From NCBI GenBank assembly GCA_039819485.1, contig JBCBRY010000023.1, positions 1 through 64,000 of the forward strand: 64,000 nt of DNA, written 5' to 3'. Position 1 is the stretch's first letter, and each line of letters begins with the position of its first letter. Positions 35,737 through 42,867 of this stretch are shown here, piece after piece. The DNA is from UBA6168 sp039819485. GTDB taxonomy: Bacteria > Bacteroidota > Bacteroidia > Chitinophagales > Saprospiraceae. Made by a program: the position numbers and the translations under genes. The notes beneath the pieces were generated by a model, which did not search any database, had not been told where the DNA came from, and worked only from the letters and a program-made list of their open reading frames with translations.

Positions 35737-36993
35737 CTATTGCGGAGCAAATGCAAAAGGCGCACCTTGTTCCACTTCCTGATAAGCTTTCATTTCGTGC
35801 TCCGAGACGTCCAGGCCTTTGACCTCTTCTTCTTCGGTTACCCGAATACCGACGGTAGCTTTTAGAGCATACATGGTGGCGAAGCTGAAGCTAAAAGTGA
35901 AAGCTCCAATTGCGGCCACTCCCGCCAACTGGTACAAAAACTGCTGGAAGCCGGCCATGCTGCCAAAGAGGCCAACGGCCAAAGTTCCCCAGATCCCACA
36001 TACGAGATGCACGGAAGTTGCACCGACCGGGTCATCCAATTTTCTTTTGTCAAAAAAGACAACCGAAAAGGGAATAATGGTCCCGGCAATGAATCCGATG
36101 ATAATTGATTCTCCGGGAGTCATTAAGTCAGCACCAGCGGTAATGCCAACCAAGCCTCCAAGAATGCCATTGAGTACCATCGAGAGGTCATGCGATTTGA
36201 ACATTAAGTAGGAGACCAGGAATGCTCCCATGGCCCCGGCCGCAGCCGCCAGGCAAGTGGTCACGAAAACGAGGGAAACCGCAGAGGCATCGGCAGAGAG
36301 TACCGAACCGCCGTTGAAACCAAACCATCCGAACCACAAAAGGAATACACCGATTGCGGCCAACGGGAGATTGTGGCCGGGTATAGGTTTGATGGTGCCA
36401 TCGGCAGCATATTTCCCGATACGGGGCCCTAGCAAAATGATGGCAGCCAAAGCAGCCCAGCCACCTACGGAGTGAACGATGGTGGAACCGGCAAAATCAT
36501 AAAAGCCCAGTTCGTCCAGCCAGCCGGCGCCCCATTTCCACATACCGGTGATGGGGTAGAACAAAGCGACCAAAATAGTAGCAAAAATCAGGAATGGCCC
36601 GAGTTTGATCCGTTCGGCCACTGCCCCCGAAACAATGGTTGCACAGGTAGCAGCGAACATGGCCTGGAAGATAAAATCAGTATAGTACGTGTAACTGCCA
36701 TCTGCATACTCGATGGCTCCGGCAGCACCTTCTGGCAGGGCTAACCCAAATCCGGCAAAGCCGATAAAGCCGCCCGCAGAGGCATCGCCGGGGTACATCA
36801 GGTTGAAACCGACACAGTAATAGGTCAGTAGTCCGATGGCAATGATCAGGCAATTTTTGAAGAGGATGTTGACGGTATTTTTCCTCTGTACAAAGCCTGC
36901 TTCCAAAGTTGCAAATCCAAGGTGCATGATAAAAACCAGCACCGCGGAAATCAAAATCCAGAGATTGTTCGTGGTAAAAAGTGATTCAGTCAT
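35737..36993 (-). CDS. amt: Ammonium transporter
   Basis: The ATG at 36993 gives 418 residues (MTESLFTTNNLWILI) with about 11 hydrophobic membrane segments. Family motifs are present, among them CGIWGTLAVGLFG and GGSVLSADASAVS, the tandem TM3 region MFAATCATIVSGAVAERIK, and WLDELGFYDFAGSTIVHSVGG carrying the signature Asp and the pore-lining His. The protein moves ammonium/ammonia into the cell through the inner membrane. A P-II gene lies 276 bp upstream on the same strand, the usual amt-glnK partnership in which P-II blocks the channel under nitrogen sufficiency. There is no extra signal domain at the C-terminus. Confidence 0.95.
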   Translation of the reverse strand: MTESLFTTNNLWILISAVLVFIMHLGFATLEAGFVQRKNTVNILFKNCLIIAIGLLTYYCVGFNLMYPGDASAGGFIGFAGFGLALPEGAAGAIEYADGSYTYYTDFIFQAMFAATCATIVSGAVAERIKLGPFLIFATILVALFYPITGMWKWGAGWLDELGFYDFAGSTIVHSVGGWAALAAIILLGPRIGKYAADGTIKPIPGHNLPLAAIGVFLLWFGWFGFNGGSVLSADASAVSLVFVTTCLAAAAGAMGAFLVSYLMFKSHDLSMVLNGILGGLVGITAGADLMTPGESIIIGFIAGTIIPFSVVFFDKRKLDDPVGATSVHLVCGIWGTLAVGLFGSMAGFQQFLYQLAGVAAIGAFTFSFSFATMYALKATVGIRVTEEEEVKGLDVSEHEMKAYQEVEQGAPFAFAPQ

Positions 36994-37269
36994 AATAAAA
37001 AGTTTGAAACGGCAGACGGTTGGCAACTTGTCCCGGATCTACTTCCGGGAGGACGGCAGACGGTCAGCCATTCGTTTGAGTCGTATAATTGGTGGCAACA
37101 AGAACCCAGGGGATGCGGTCGTTCACATCTTTTTCAGGAAGCGGTTTTCCACCTTGATGTTTCGGTTAAAATAATTTGGTAAAGCTGCGCCGGTCAGGGC
37201 AAGTTTTAATGGAGGCGCATCAAGTGTCGGCCAGCGGCCGGGTTAGGGAAGGATGGGATTGTTTCAATA

Positions 37270-37608
37270 TCAGAGGGCAGCAGCTCCCAACTCGCCAGTA
37301 CGGACCCGTGTAATCGAATCCATGCTGAGCACGGCGATTTTTCCATCGCCGATTTCGCCGGTGCGCCCGGCTTTGGCAATAGCACCAATAATGTCATCGA
37401 CTTTGTCGTCGGTCGTATAAATGTTGATTTGCAGGCGAGCGATATAATCAGCATCGTATGTACTGCCGCGGTACACCATGGTTTCGCCTTTTTGCAGCCC
37501 GATGCCCCGCACTTCGTTCATCGTGAAGAACGGCACACCTATTTCGGCCAGTTCTTTACGGATATCTTCGAAACGAGACAGACGGACAATCGCTTCTACT
37601 TTTTTCAT
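37270..37608 (-). CDS. glnK: P-II family nitrogen regulatory protein
   Basis: The 112-residue product is a trimeric sensor of 2-oxoglutarate and ATP/ADP that controls Amt and, in many bacteria, glutamine synthetase. The T-loop (GIGLQKGETMVYRGSTYDADY) retains Tyr51, the uridylylation position of E. coli GlnB/GlnK, and also Tyr46. TGEIGDGKIAVLSMDS is the C-terminal P-II signature around the nucleotide site. Its position before amt suggests GlnK rather than GlnB. No glnD or glutamine synthetase gene is in the window, so modification by uridylylation is not established. Confidence 0.95.
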   Translation of the reverse strand: MKKVEAIVRLSRFEDIRKELAEIGVPFFTMNEVRGIGLQKGETMVYRGSTYDADYIARLQINIYTTDDKVDDIIGAIAKAGRTGEIGDGKIAVLSMDSITRVRTGELGAAAL

Positions 37609-38407
37609 AAGGGAATGGATTTTTGCGAAATATCCAAAGTGAAAAACGAGCTGTTGACACCTAGGCGTATTCCGGATAAAAAGATAGCTGGTTGAAAAGG
37701 GTGGATGAATTCAGAATCAAATTTTATCATGCCGACCCGCCAGAAAATTTTCCAAACCGGTGGCCAGAATTGTTTAGCGGACATTTGGAATTAGAAGATC
37801 TAATGACGAATAATGGTTATTTGAAATAATTGAAAAATTTGATTTCATCGTTAACAATATGTCAATGAATCATTTGAATTCTTAACAAATTTATATCGTT
37901 TGGGATAAATTTGAGTAATAAGTGGTGATGAAAGTTAGTATTGCTTTTTTCCTAAAAAGCCCACCATGTTTAATTTTATTTTTTGGAAAAAAGGAAATAA
38001 TATTTTGGTCGGCCGTCGATTTCGGAAAATATATGCTCGATTTTAAAAAGGGTATTCTGTGAAGTATTTATTAGAAAGCCCTAATTAGGTTTACCTTTCC
38101 ACCTCCCCTCAAAAGACTGGATTTGCGGCCAACAAGGAGTTTTTAAACGACTTCTAAAATAGGTAGTGCATCTCCCAACATTTCTAAATATCAAAAGGCG
38201 ATTCTTTTTTCACCCACACTGACTTAAAGACTAATAGGAATAAAGCTCGATTGTTGGGCAAAAATGGGATTCATTTTTAGATGATGTGAAATATTATTCC
38301 GCTGTATTTTTCAATCGTTCAAGCACTTATTTAAATCGTTGGATGGGGTTTCTCTTCATTTCATGGGGTAAAGCTGGTTCTTTGCATTTCAATAAAATCA
38401 CCCGTTT
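37609..38407. other. 0.8-kb intergenic region between divergent genes
   Basis: The region separates glnK (minus) from the secreted protein gene at 38408 (plus). It is AT-rich and should contain both promoters. A 44-codon frame starting at about 37928 (MKVSIAFFLKSP) is too weak to call. A TAAATTTG at about 37913-37920 matches the Bacteroidota -7 consensus TAnnTTTG but lacks a -33 partner at the correct distance. Confidence 0.4.
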
Positions 38408-39664
38408 ATGAAAAAGCTAACCTTCATTTTATTCGTTTTTTCCTTTCATATCAATCTCCCTGGGCAGGACAGCCTGCTCGTAGAAAAGCTGAAATCCAAT
38501 GTTCATTTCTTTCAATCCAAAAACAATATTCCCAGTGGTGACGGTTTTGATTTTTTAAAGGAGGAAGCTGCTAACAGCTCTTTTTTCCTGATCGGCGAGG
38601 ATCATGGCCTTCGGGAAATTCCATTTTTTACAGGAGCATTTTTCAACGCGGTCAGTCCGATGGGATATCAGTATTTTGCCACGGAGACCGGGCCGTTTAC
38701 GGCTGAAATGATCCAGTCAATGGCTGCGGACGAAAACTGGGAGGAGGTGTTTGGTAAGCATTTCAAAAAATATCCATTGAGCATCCCTTTTTATTATTGG
38801 CAGGAAGAAACGGCGATGTTGCGATCTATAGTGAAAAACGGCGGGGGCAGCCCGGAAATGATCTGGGGCCTTGACCAGGAGTTTGCGGCTTCTTTCAGAA
38901 TGTATTTCAAGAAGCTGGAAAATGAAGCCCAGACAGAGGAAGCCCGCTCGATAGCGCAGGAATATTATGAGGTAGCAGAAAAAACTTTTCATGAATCGCT
39001 GGCGGCAAAAGACCCGTCCAAATCCTTGCTGGCGGTGATTCGACCCGATGATTTTAAAAAAATGAAAGCCGCTTTTTCCGGACAGCCTGCTGCACTCGAA
39101 CTGATCAGCGAACTGGAACAGAGCATTGAAATTTATCAATTGTGGTTTACCGGCGGCGGTTATGAGTCGAACTGCCTGCGGGCGGAGATGATGAAACGCC
39201 ATTTTAATAAATATTACCAGGCGGCCAAAAAACGGGGCGAACGTCCCAGGGTGCTGTTCAAGTTTGGTGCGAATCATATCTACCGGGGACCAAATGGGCT
39301 CAATGTATTCGACATTGGAAATTATATTTCCGAACTGGCCAGCCAGGAAGAAACGGCATCGTTCCACATGTACGTGATTGGCCGCAAAGGCACCCAGAAT
39401 ACCTGGAACCCGTTCAGCCAGCGGGAAGAAGATAAAAGGGCTGTTTATGACCCAGCGGATTATTTGGACAAGATCGATTTTGGCCCGGCGTTGCGGGCGT
39501 CCTCCGAAACAGATTGGGCGGTGATCGATTTGCGTCCCTTGCGCAAGCTGTTGTTCAACAAACGATTGAAAAACCTGCACAAAGGCATGGAAAAACTGAT
39601 TTGGAGTTATGATGCCTTGCTCGTGATCCCCGAGGTGCATGCGGCTACGTCGTTTGACTGGTAG
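38408..39664 (+). CDS. Secreted EreA/ChaN-like protein of unknown role
   Basis: The 418-residue product has a signal peptide (LTFILFVFSFHINLPGQ). The segment FFLIGEDHGLREIPFF, followed by YQYFATETGP, resembles the LGE-x-HG ... E pattern of the erythromycin-esterase/ChaN (TIKI-like) superfamily; a later FKFGANHIYRGP would supply the second conserved His. This is distant similarity, so neither esterase activity nor haem binding is claimed. There are only 16 bp between its stop and the start of the LytTR regulator gene, so the two are probably co-transcribed. No membrane anchor is seen after the signal peptide, suggesting a periplasmic protein. Confidence 0.6.
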   Translation: MKKLTFILFVFSFHINLPGQDSLLVEKLKSNVHFFQSKNNIPSGDGFDFLKEEAANSSFFLIGEDHGLREIPFFTGAFFNAVSPMGYQYFATETGPFTAEMIQSMAADENWEEVFGKHFKKYPLSIPFYYWQEETAMLRSIVKNGGGSPEMIWGLDQEFAASFRMYFKKLENEAQTEEARSIAQEYYEVAEKTFHESLAAKDPSKSLLAVIRPDDFKKMKAAFSGQPAALELISELEQSIEIYQLWFTGGGYESNCLRAEMMKRHFNKYYQAAKKRGERPRVLFKFGANHIYRGPNGLNVFDIGNYISELASQEETASFHMYVIGRKGTQNTWNPFSQREEDKRAVYDPADYLDKIDFGPALRASSETDWAVIDLRPLRKLLFNKRLKNLHKGMEKLIWSYDALLVIPEVHAATSFDW

Positions 39665-39680
39665 GCATTACATTTGGCAC

Positions 39681-40745
39681 ATGGATTTAAAACTGAACAT
39701 TTGGATACGGTACCTGCTGCCACTTTTCATTGCACTTTATCTCGGGTTTGTCATGTTCCTGATGGGGCAGTTTAAGGAGCCTCCGGAGTTCAGGTGGTAT
39801 GGCCTGTTTTGGTTTGTACTGACGGTCTATCTAATGTGGGAGGCGGGTTGGTACATCAGTCAGAAATTAGAAAACCAGCTTCCCTGGCGCACCGGGACTT
39901 TCAAACGGCTCATGGTACAATTGATCACCATGACGTTTGTCGGCATCTTGATTTATCTGACCACTTATGTGCTGCTAAATCTCTATGAAAACGAAGTGCT
40001 GCACTCCAACAATCCACTCTCCATTTTTCATTTGCTGGTGGCCTGTGCAATGGCGTTTATCCATGTGCAGATCATCAACGCTGTACAAATAGGATACTTG
40101 TTGCTGACCAACTGGCAAGAGGTTCAAATTGAGTCAGAACAAATCCAAAAAATAAAAGCCATCGAGCAGATTGAAAATATTCGATTGCAAATGGACGGGC
40201 AGGTCGTATTGGAAAAATTAGCAGAACTGGAGGGCGTCATGGCTCAGTCGCCGGGCGTAGTTGCCGATCATCTGCAAAAAGTGACCGACGCCTATCACGC
40301 CAACATGGGGCACTTCGCAGGCCAGTTGGAAGAGGTGCAGGAGGTTTTACAAATTTCCCCTTTCAGGCATGGCCAGGAAGAAAACCGAATCGGGCCGCGA
40401 CAAGTATTTAGAAAACGCTTTTTGGTTCGTTCAGGGCCAAAAATGTCAGTGGTCACCGTTGATGAAATTGCTGGCTTTTACAAAGATGAGCTGGTATTGC
40501 TGCTTACCGTGAAAGGTAAAAAATATGTGGTCGACTATTCTCTGGAAGAACTGGCGTCCATGCTTCCTCCGGCTGATTTTTTCCGCATCAATCGTCAATG
40601 CATCGTACACATCGCTGCCATTCAGGAAGTGAGGGCAGAAGGAAGTCAGCTCTCCGTAACCATGACGGTCGATTTCCCAAAATCCCTGTTGGCCAGCCAA
40701 CGCAACTCCTCCGCTTTCAAAAAATGGCTGAACGAAGATTTTTGA
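39681..40745 (+). CDS. Membrane-bound LytTR transcriptional regulator
   Basis: The ATG at 39681 gives 354 residues. About four hydrophobic helices occupy residues 7-145 (IRYLLPLFIALYLGFVMFL, YGLFWFVLTVYLMWEAGWYI, LITMTFVGILIYLTTYVLL, FHLLVACAMAFIHVQIINAV). A Gln/Glu-rich coiled coil follows, the usual place of a kinase dimerization region but with no kinase domain. The last 110 residues are a LytTR DNA-binding domain (FLVRSGPKMSVVTVDEIAGF, FFRINRQCIVHIAAIQEV). A membrane sensor directly joined to a LytTR output could respond to its probable operon partner, the secreted protein just upstream. The longer frame from 39639 overlaps that gene and is less likely. Confidence 0.85.
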   Translation: MDLKLNIWIRYLLPLFIALYLGFVMFLMGQFKEPPEFRWYGLFWFVLTVYLMWEAGWYISQKLENQLPWRTGTFKRLMVQLITMTFVGILIYLTTYVLLNLYENEVLHSNNPLSIFHLLVACAMAFIHVQIINAVQIGYLLLTNWQEVQIESEQIQKIKAIEQIENIRLQMDGQVVLEKLAELEGVMAQSPGVVADHLQKVTDAYHANMGHFAGQLEEVQEVLQISPFRHGQEENRIGPRQVFRKRFLVRSGPKMSVVTVDEIAGFYKDELVLLLTVKGKKYVVDYSLEELASMLPPADFFRINRQCIVHIAAIQEVRAEGSQLSVTMTVDFPKSLLASQRNSSAFKKWLNEDF

Positions 40746-40903
40746 ACTGGTGAATACCAGAATTCATCACACTTTCTCCTATCATTGCCTTGCGTTTTAA
40801 AATCAATCTTTCATCACTAACGGGTAACTACATCGACCGCTCAGCCTGTACGCAGAGGGCTGGTTGGCGCAAGAGTATTTGCCAAAACTATTCACTATCG
40901 CTC

Positions 40904-42310
40904 ATGGAACGCATCAGCGTATTCGATATTTTCAAAGTAGGTGTCGGCCCGTCCAGTTCCCATACGATGGGGCCGTGGATTGCTGCTTTGCAGTTTCTGG
41001 AAAAAATAAAAGGCCAGCCCATTAAGGCGATCCATGTCAAACTTTTCGGCTCGCTCGCCAAGACCGGCCGGGGGCACGGAACGGACATCGCCGTCATGCT
41101 TGGCCTCTGCGGTCACCACCCAACAACTATCAAAGTTGAAAAGCTGGACGGGTACATAGACGAGATTTATAAAAAACAAAAATTGAATTTGCCCGGACGG
41201 CCATTGATCGACTTTGTGCCACTGGAAAATATTCAGTTTATTTTTGAAAAACTGCCCTTTCATCCCAATGCGCTGACCTTTATTTCAGTCAATGAAAAAG
41301 ACGAGGCCCACGAAGAAACTTATTATTCCATTGGCGGCGGATTTGTGATCCAGCAGGGTGACAAAGTTGCTGAAGCACAAACCATTCAGCTTCCCTATCC
41401 AATCGACAAAGAAGTTGATATCATTCGCTGGGTGGACGAGACCGGTTTGTCGATACCAGCAATCGTTTTCAAAAATGAATTGGCGTGGCGTGGTGCAGAG
41501 GAAGTCAGAAAAGGCATTCTGCACATCTGGAACACCATGTTGAATTGTATTTTCAAAGGTTGCCACACCGATGGTGTACTGCCCGGCGGCCTGAATGTGC
41601 AACGACGGGCCCATAAAATAAATGCCCGGTTGCTGGATGAGATTGAATATACAACGGTGCGGGGCTGGTTGCGAACCATTCGTTTGAGCGGTAGCTCATT
41701 TACCAACGTGACCAAATGGGTGAGCTGTTTTGCGCTGGCAGTCAACGAGGAAAATGCCTCTTTCGGCAGGGTGGTCACTGCTCCAACCAACGGGGCGGCA
41801 GGGGTCATTCCGGCGGTCATCATGTACATGCTTTGTTTTTGTGAAAACAAAGGAGAAGAGGACATCATAGATTTCATCTTAACGGCCGGTGAAATTGGCA
41901 GCTTGTTCAAAAAAGGATCGACCATTTCGGCGGCAATGGGTGGTTGCCAGGCAGAGATCGGTGTCTCTTCCGCCATGGCTGCCGCAGGTCTTACGCATTG
42001 TCAGGGCGGGACGCCTCGTCAAGTGTTGATGGCGGCCGAAATAAGCATGGAACACCACCTCGGCCTCACTTGCGACCCCGTCGACGGACTGGTGCAAGTT
42101 CCCTGTATTGAGCGCAATACGATGGGTGCCATGAAAGCGATCACTGCCAGTCAGATTGCTTTGGCCAGCGACCCCTCCAAAGCAAAGGTCACCTTGGACG
42201 GTGTGATTAAAACGATGTGGGAAACTGCCCAGGACATGAACGATAAATACAAAGAGACGTCGGACGGCGGGCTGGCGGTGAATGTATCGGTGGTGGTGCC
42301 GGAGTGCTGA
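40904..42310 (+). CDS. sdaA: L-serine dehydratase, iron-sulfur type
   Basis: The enzyme deaminates L-serine to pyruvate and ammonia using a 4Fe-4S centre. The ATG at 40904 (MERISVFDIFKVGVG) gives 468 residues, the size of the one-chain form in which beta and alpha domains are fused. GPSSSHTMGPW is the N-terminal substrate-binding motif. The alpha domain has GRVVTAPTNGAAGVIPAV and GCQAEIGVSSAMAAAG, with conserved cysteines in GGCQAEIG, LTCDPVDG and VPCIERN as cluster ligands. The frame is open from 40790, but the extra residues do not resemble the family. The preceding gene ends at 40745; a separate promoter is possible. Confidence 0.95.
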   Translation: MERISVFDIFKVGVGPSSSHTMGPWIAALQFLEKIKGQPIKAIHVKLFGSLAKTGRGHGTDIAVMLGLCGHHPTTIKVEKLDGYIDEIYKKQKLNLPGRPLIDFVPLENIQFIFEKLPFHPNALTFISVNEKDEAHEETYYSIGGGFVIQQGDKVAEAQTIQLPYPIDKEVDIIRWVDETGLSIPAIVFKNELAWRGAEEVRKGILHIWNTMLNCIFKGCHTDGVLPGGLNVQRRAHKINARLLDEIEYTTVRGWLRTIRLSGSSFTNVTKWVSCFALAVNEENASFGRVVTAPTNGAAGVIPAVIMYMLCFCENKGEEDIIDFILTAGEIGSLFKKGSTISAAMGGCQAEIGVSSAMAAAGLTHCQGGTPRQVLMAAEISMEHHLGLTCDPVDGLVQVPCIERNTMGAMKAITASQIALASDPSKAKVTLDGVIKTMWETAQDMNDKYKETSDGGLAVNVSVVVPEC

Positions 42311-42379
42311 CTTGTTGGTTTAAGATCAAGGGTTGCATGATATTAGATGTTCGATTTTCGGTCTTTTTTTAAAAGAGAA

Positions 42380-42461
42380 ATGGTAACACCGTTGACTTGG
42401 TCAAAAGTTTGATTTTCAGATACTAATGTCGTATTTCAGGTAAATGAAACGGTGTTGCCAT
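42380..42461. repeat. Inverted repeat downstream of sdaA
   Basis: ATGGTAACACCGTT (42380-42393) is matched in inverted form, with one mismatch, by AACGGTGTTGCCAT (42448-42461). The core is the same as in the argC/argD hairpin at 30883-30915. The rest of the 312-bp gap to the small gene at 42623 has no other feature I can support. Confidence 0.65.
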
Positions 42462-42622
42462 TGTTGTCATAAAAAATTTTCCACCAACCAAAATGTAGAA
42501 TGTGCTTCATCGTAAAATTTATCGTAGGAAGTAGTTTATTGATGCAATTGTTTGTGGCTTTCCGATTCTCGAAAGACGAATGGTGAAGCCTTTTTTGCAG
42601 CCAGGACGGCCAGTACGTGGAA

Positions 42623-42787
42623 TTAATAGAAAAACGTCTTCACATAATCAATCACCATTTGCCTGCGCAGGATGAGCAGGAGCAGTACGATGATCGTGGT
42701 AAAGATGACAATCCGCTTCAGGAAACGGTTACTGTTGTCGAGTTTTTCTTTTCGGCTGGTATATTTCCTTTTTCTGGACTGGTACAT
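42623..42787 (-). CDS. Small single-span membrane protein (54 residues)
   Basis: This short gene is not widely recognisable but looks real. From the ATG at 42787 it reads MYQSRKRKYTSRKEKLDNSN, a strongly basic cytoplasmic-type segment, then FLKRIVIFTTIIVLLLLIL as one transmembrane helix, then RRQMVIDYVKTFFY and a TAA at 42623. The strong separation into basic, hydrophobic and aromatic parts is unlikely in random sequence. It lies 80 bp downstream of the patatin-like gene on the same strand, across a repeat-filled gap, and may be co-transcribed with it. I do not recognise a family and assign no function. The opposite-strand 61-codon frame at 42617-42802 is its shadow. Confidence 0.65.
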   Translation of the reverse strand: MYQSRKRKYTSRKEKLDNSNRFLKRIVIFTTIIVLLLLILRRQMVIDYVKTFFY

Positions 42788-42867
42788 GAAGTGAATGGTT
42801 GAATGGCTGAATGGATTGATGGCTGCAATATTAGTGATTAAACCATTAAACTATTTAGCCATTCATT
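42788..42867 (-). repeat. 8-bp repeat units between the patatin and small membrane protein genes
   Basis: Diverged octamers GAATGGTT, GAATGGCT, GAATGGAT and TGATGGCT run from 42793 to 42824. Inverted copies AACCATT (42841-42847) and AGCCATTC (42857-42864) follow, the latter 3 nt from the patatin stop codon (42868-42870). The pattern repeats that seen behind gltB, argE and amt. Confidence 0.75.

Noticed and set aside
38717..39640. 307-codon minus-strand frame
   Set aside because: Shadow of the secreted-protein gene on the plus strand, which has a signal peptide and family-like motifs.
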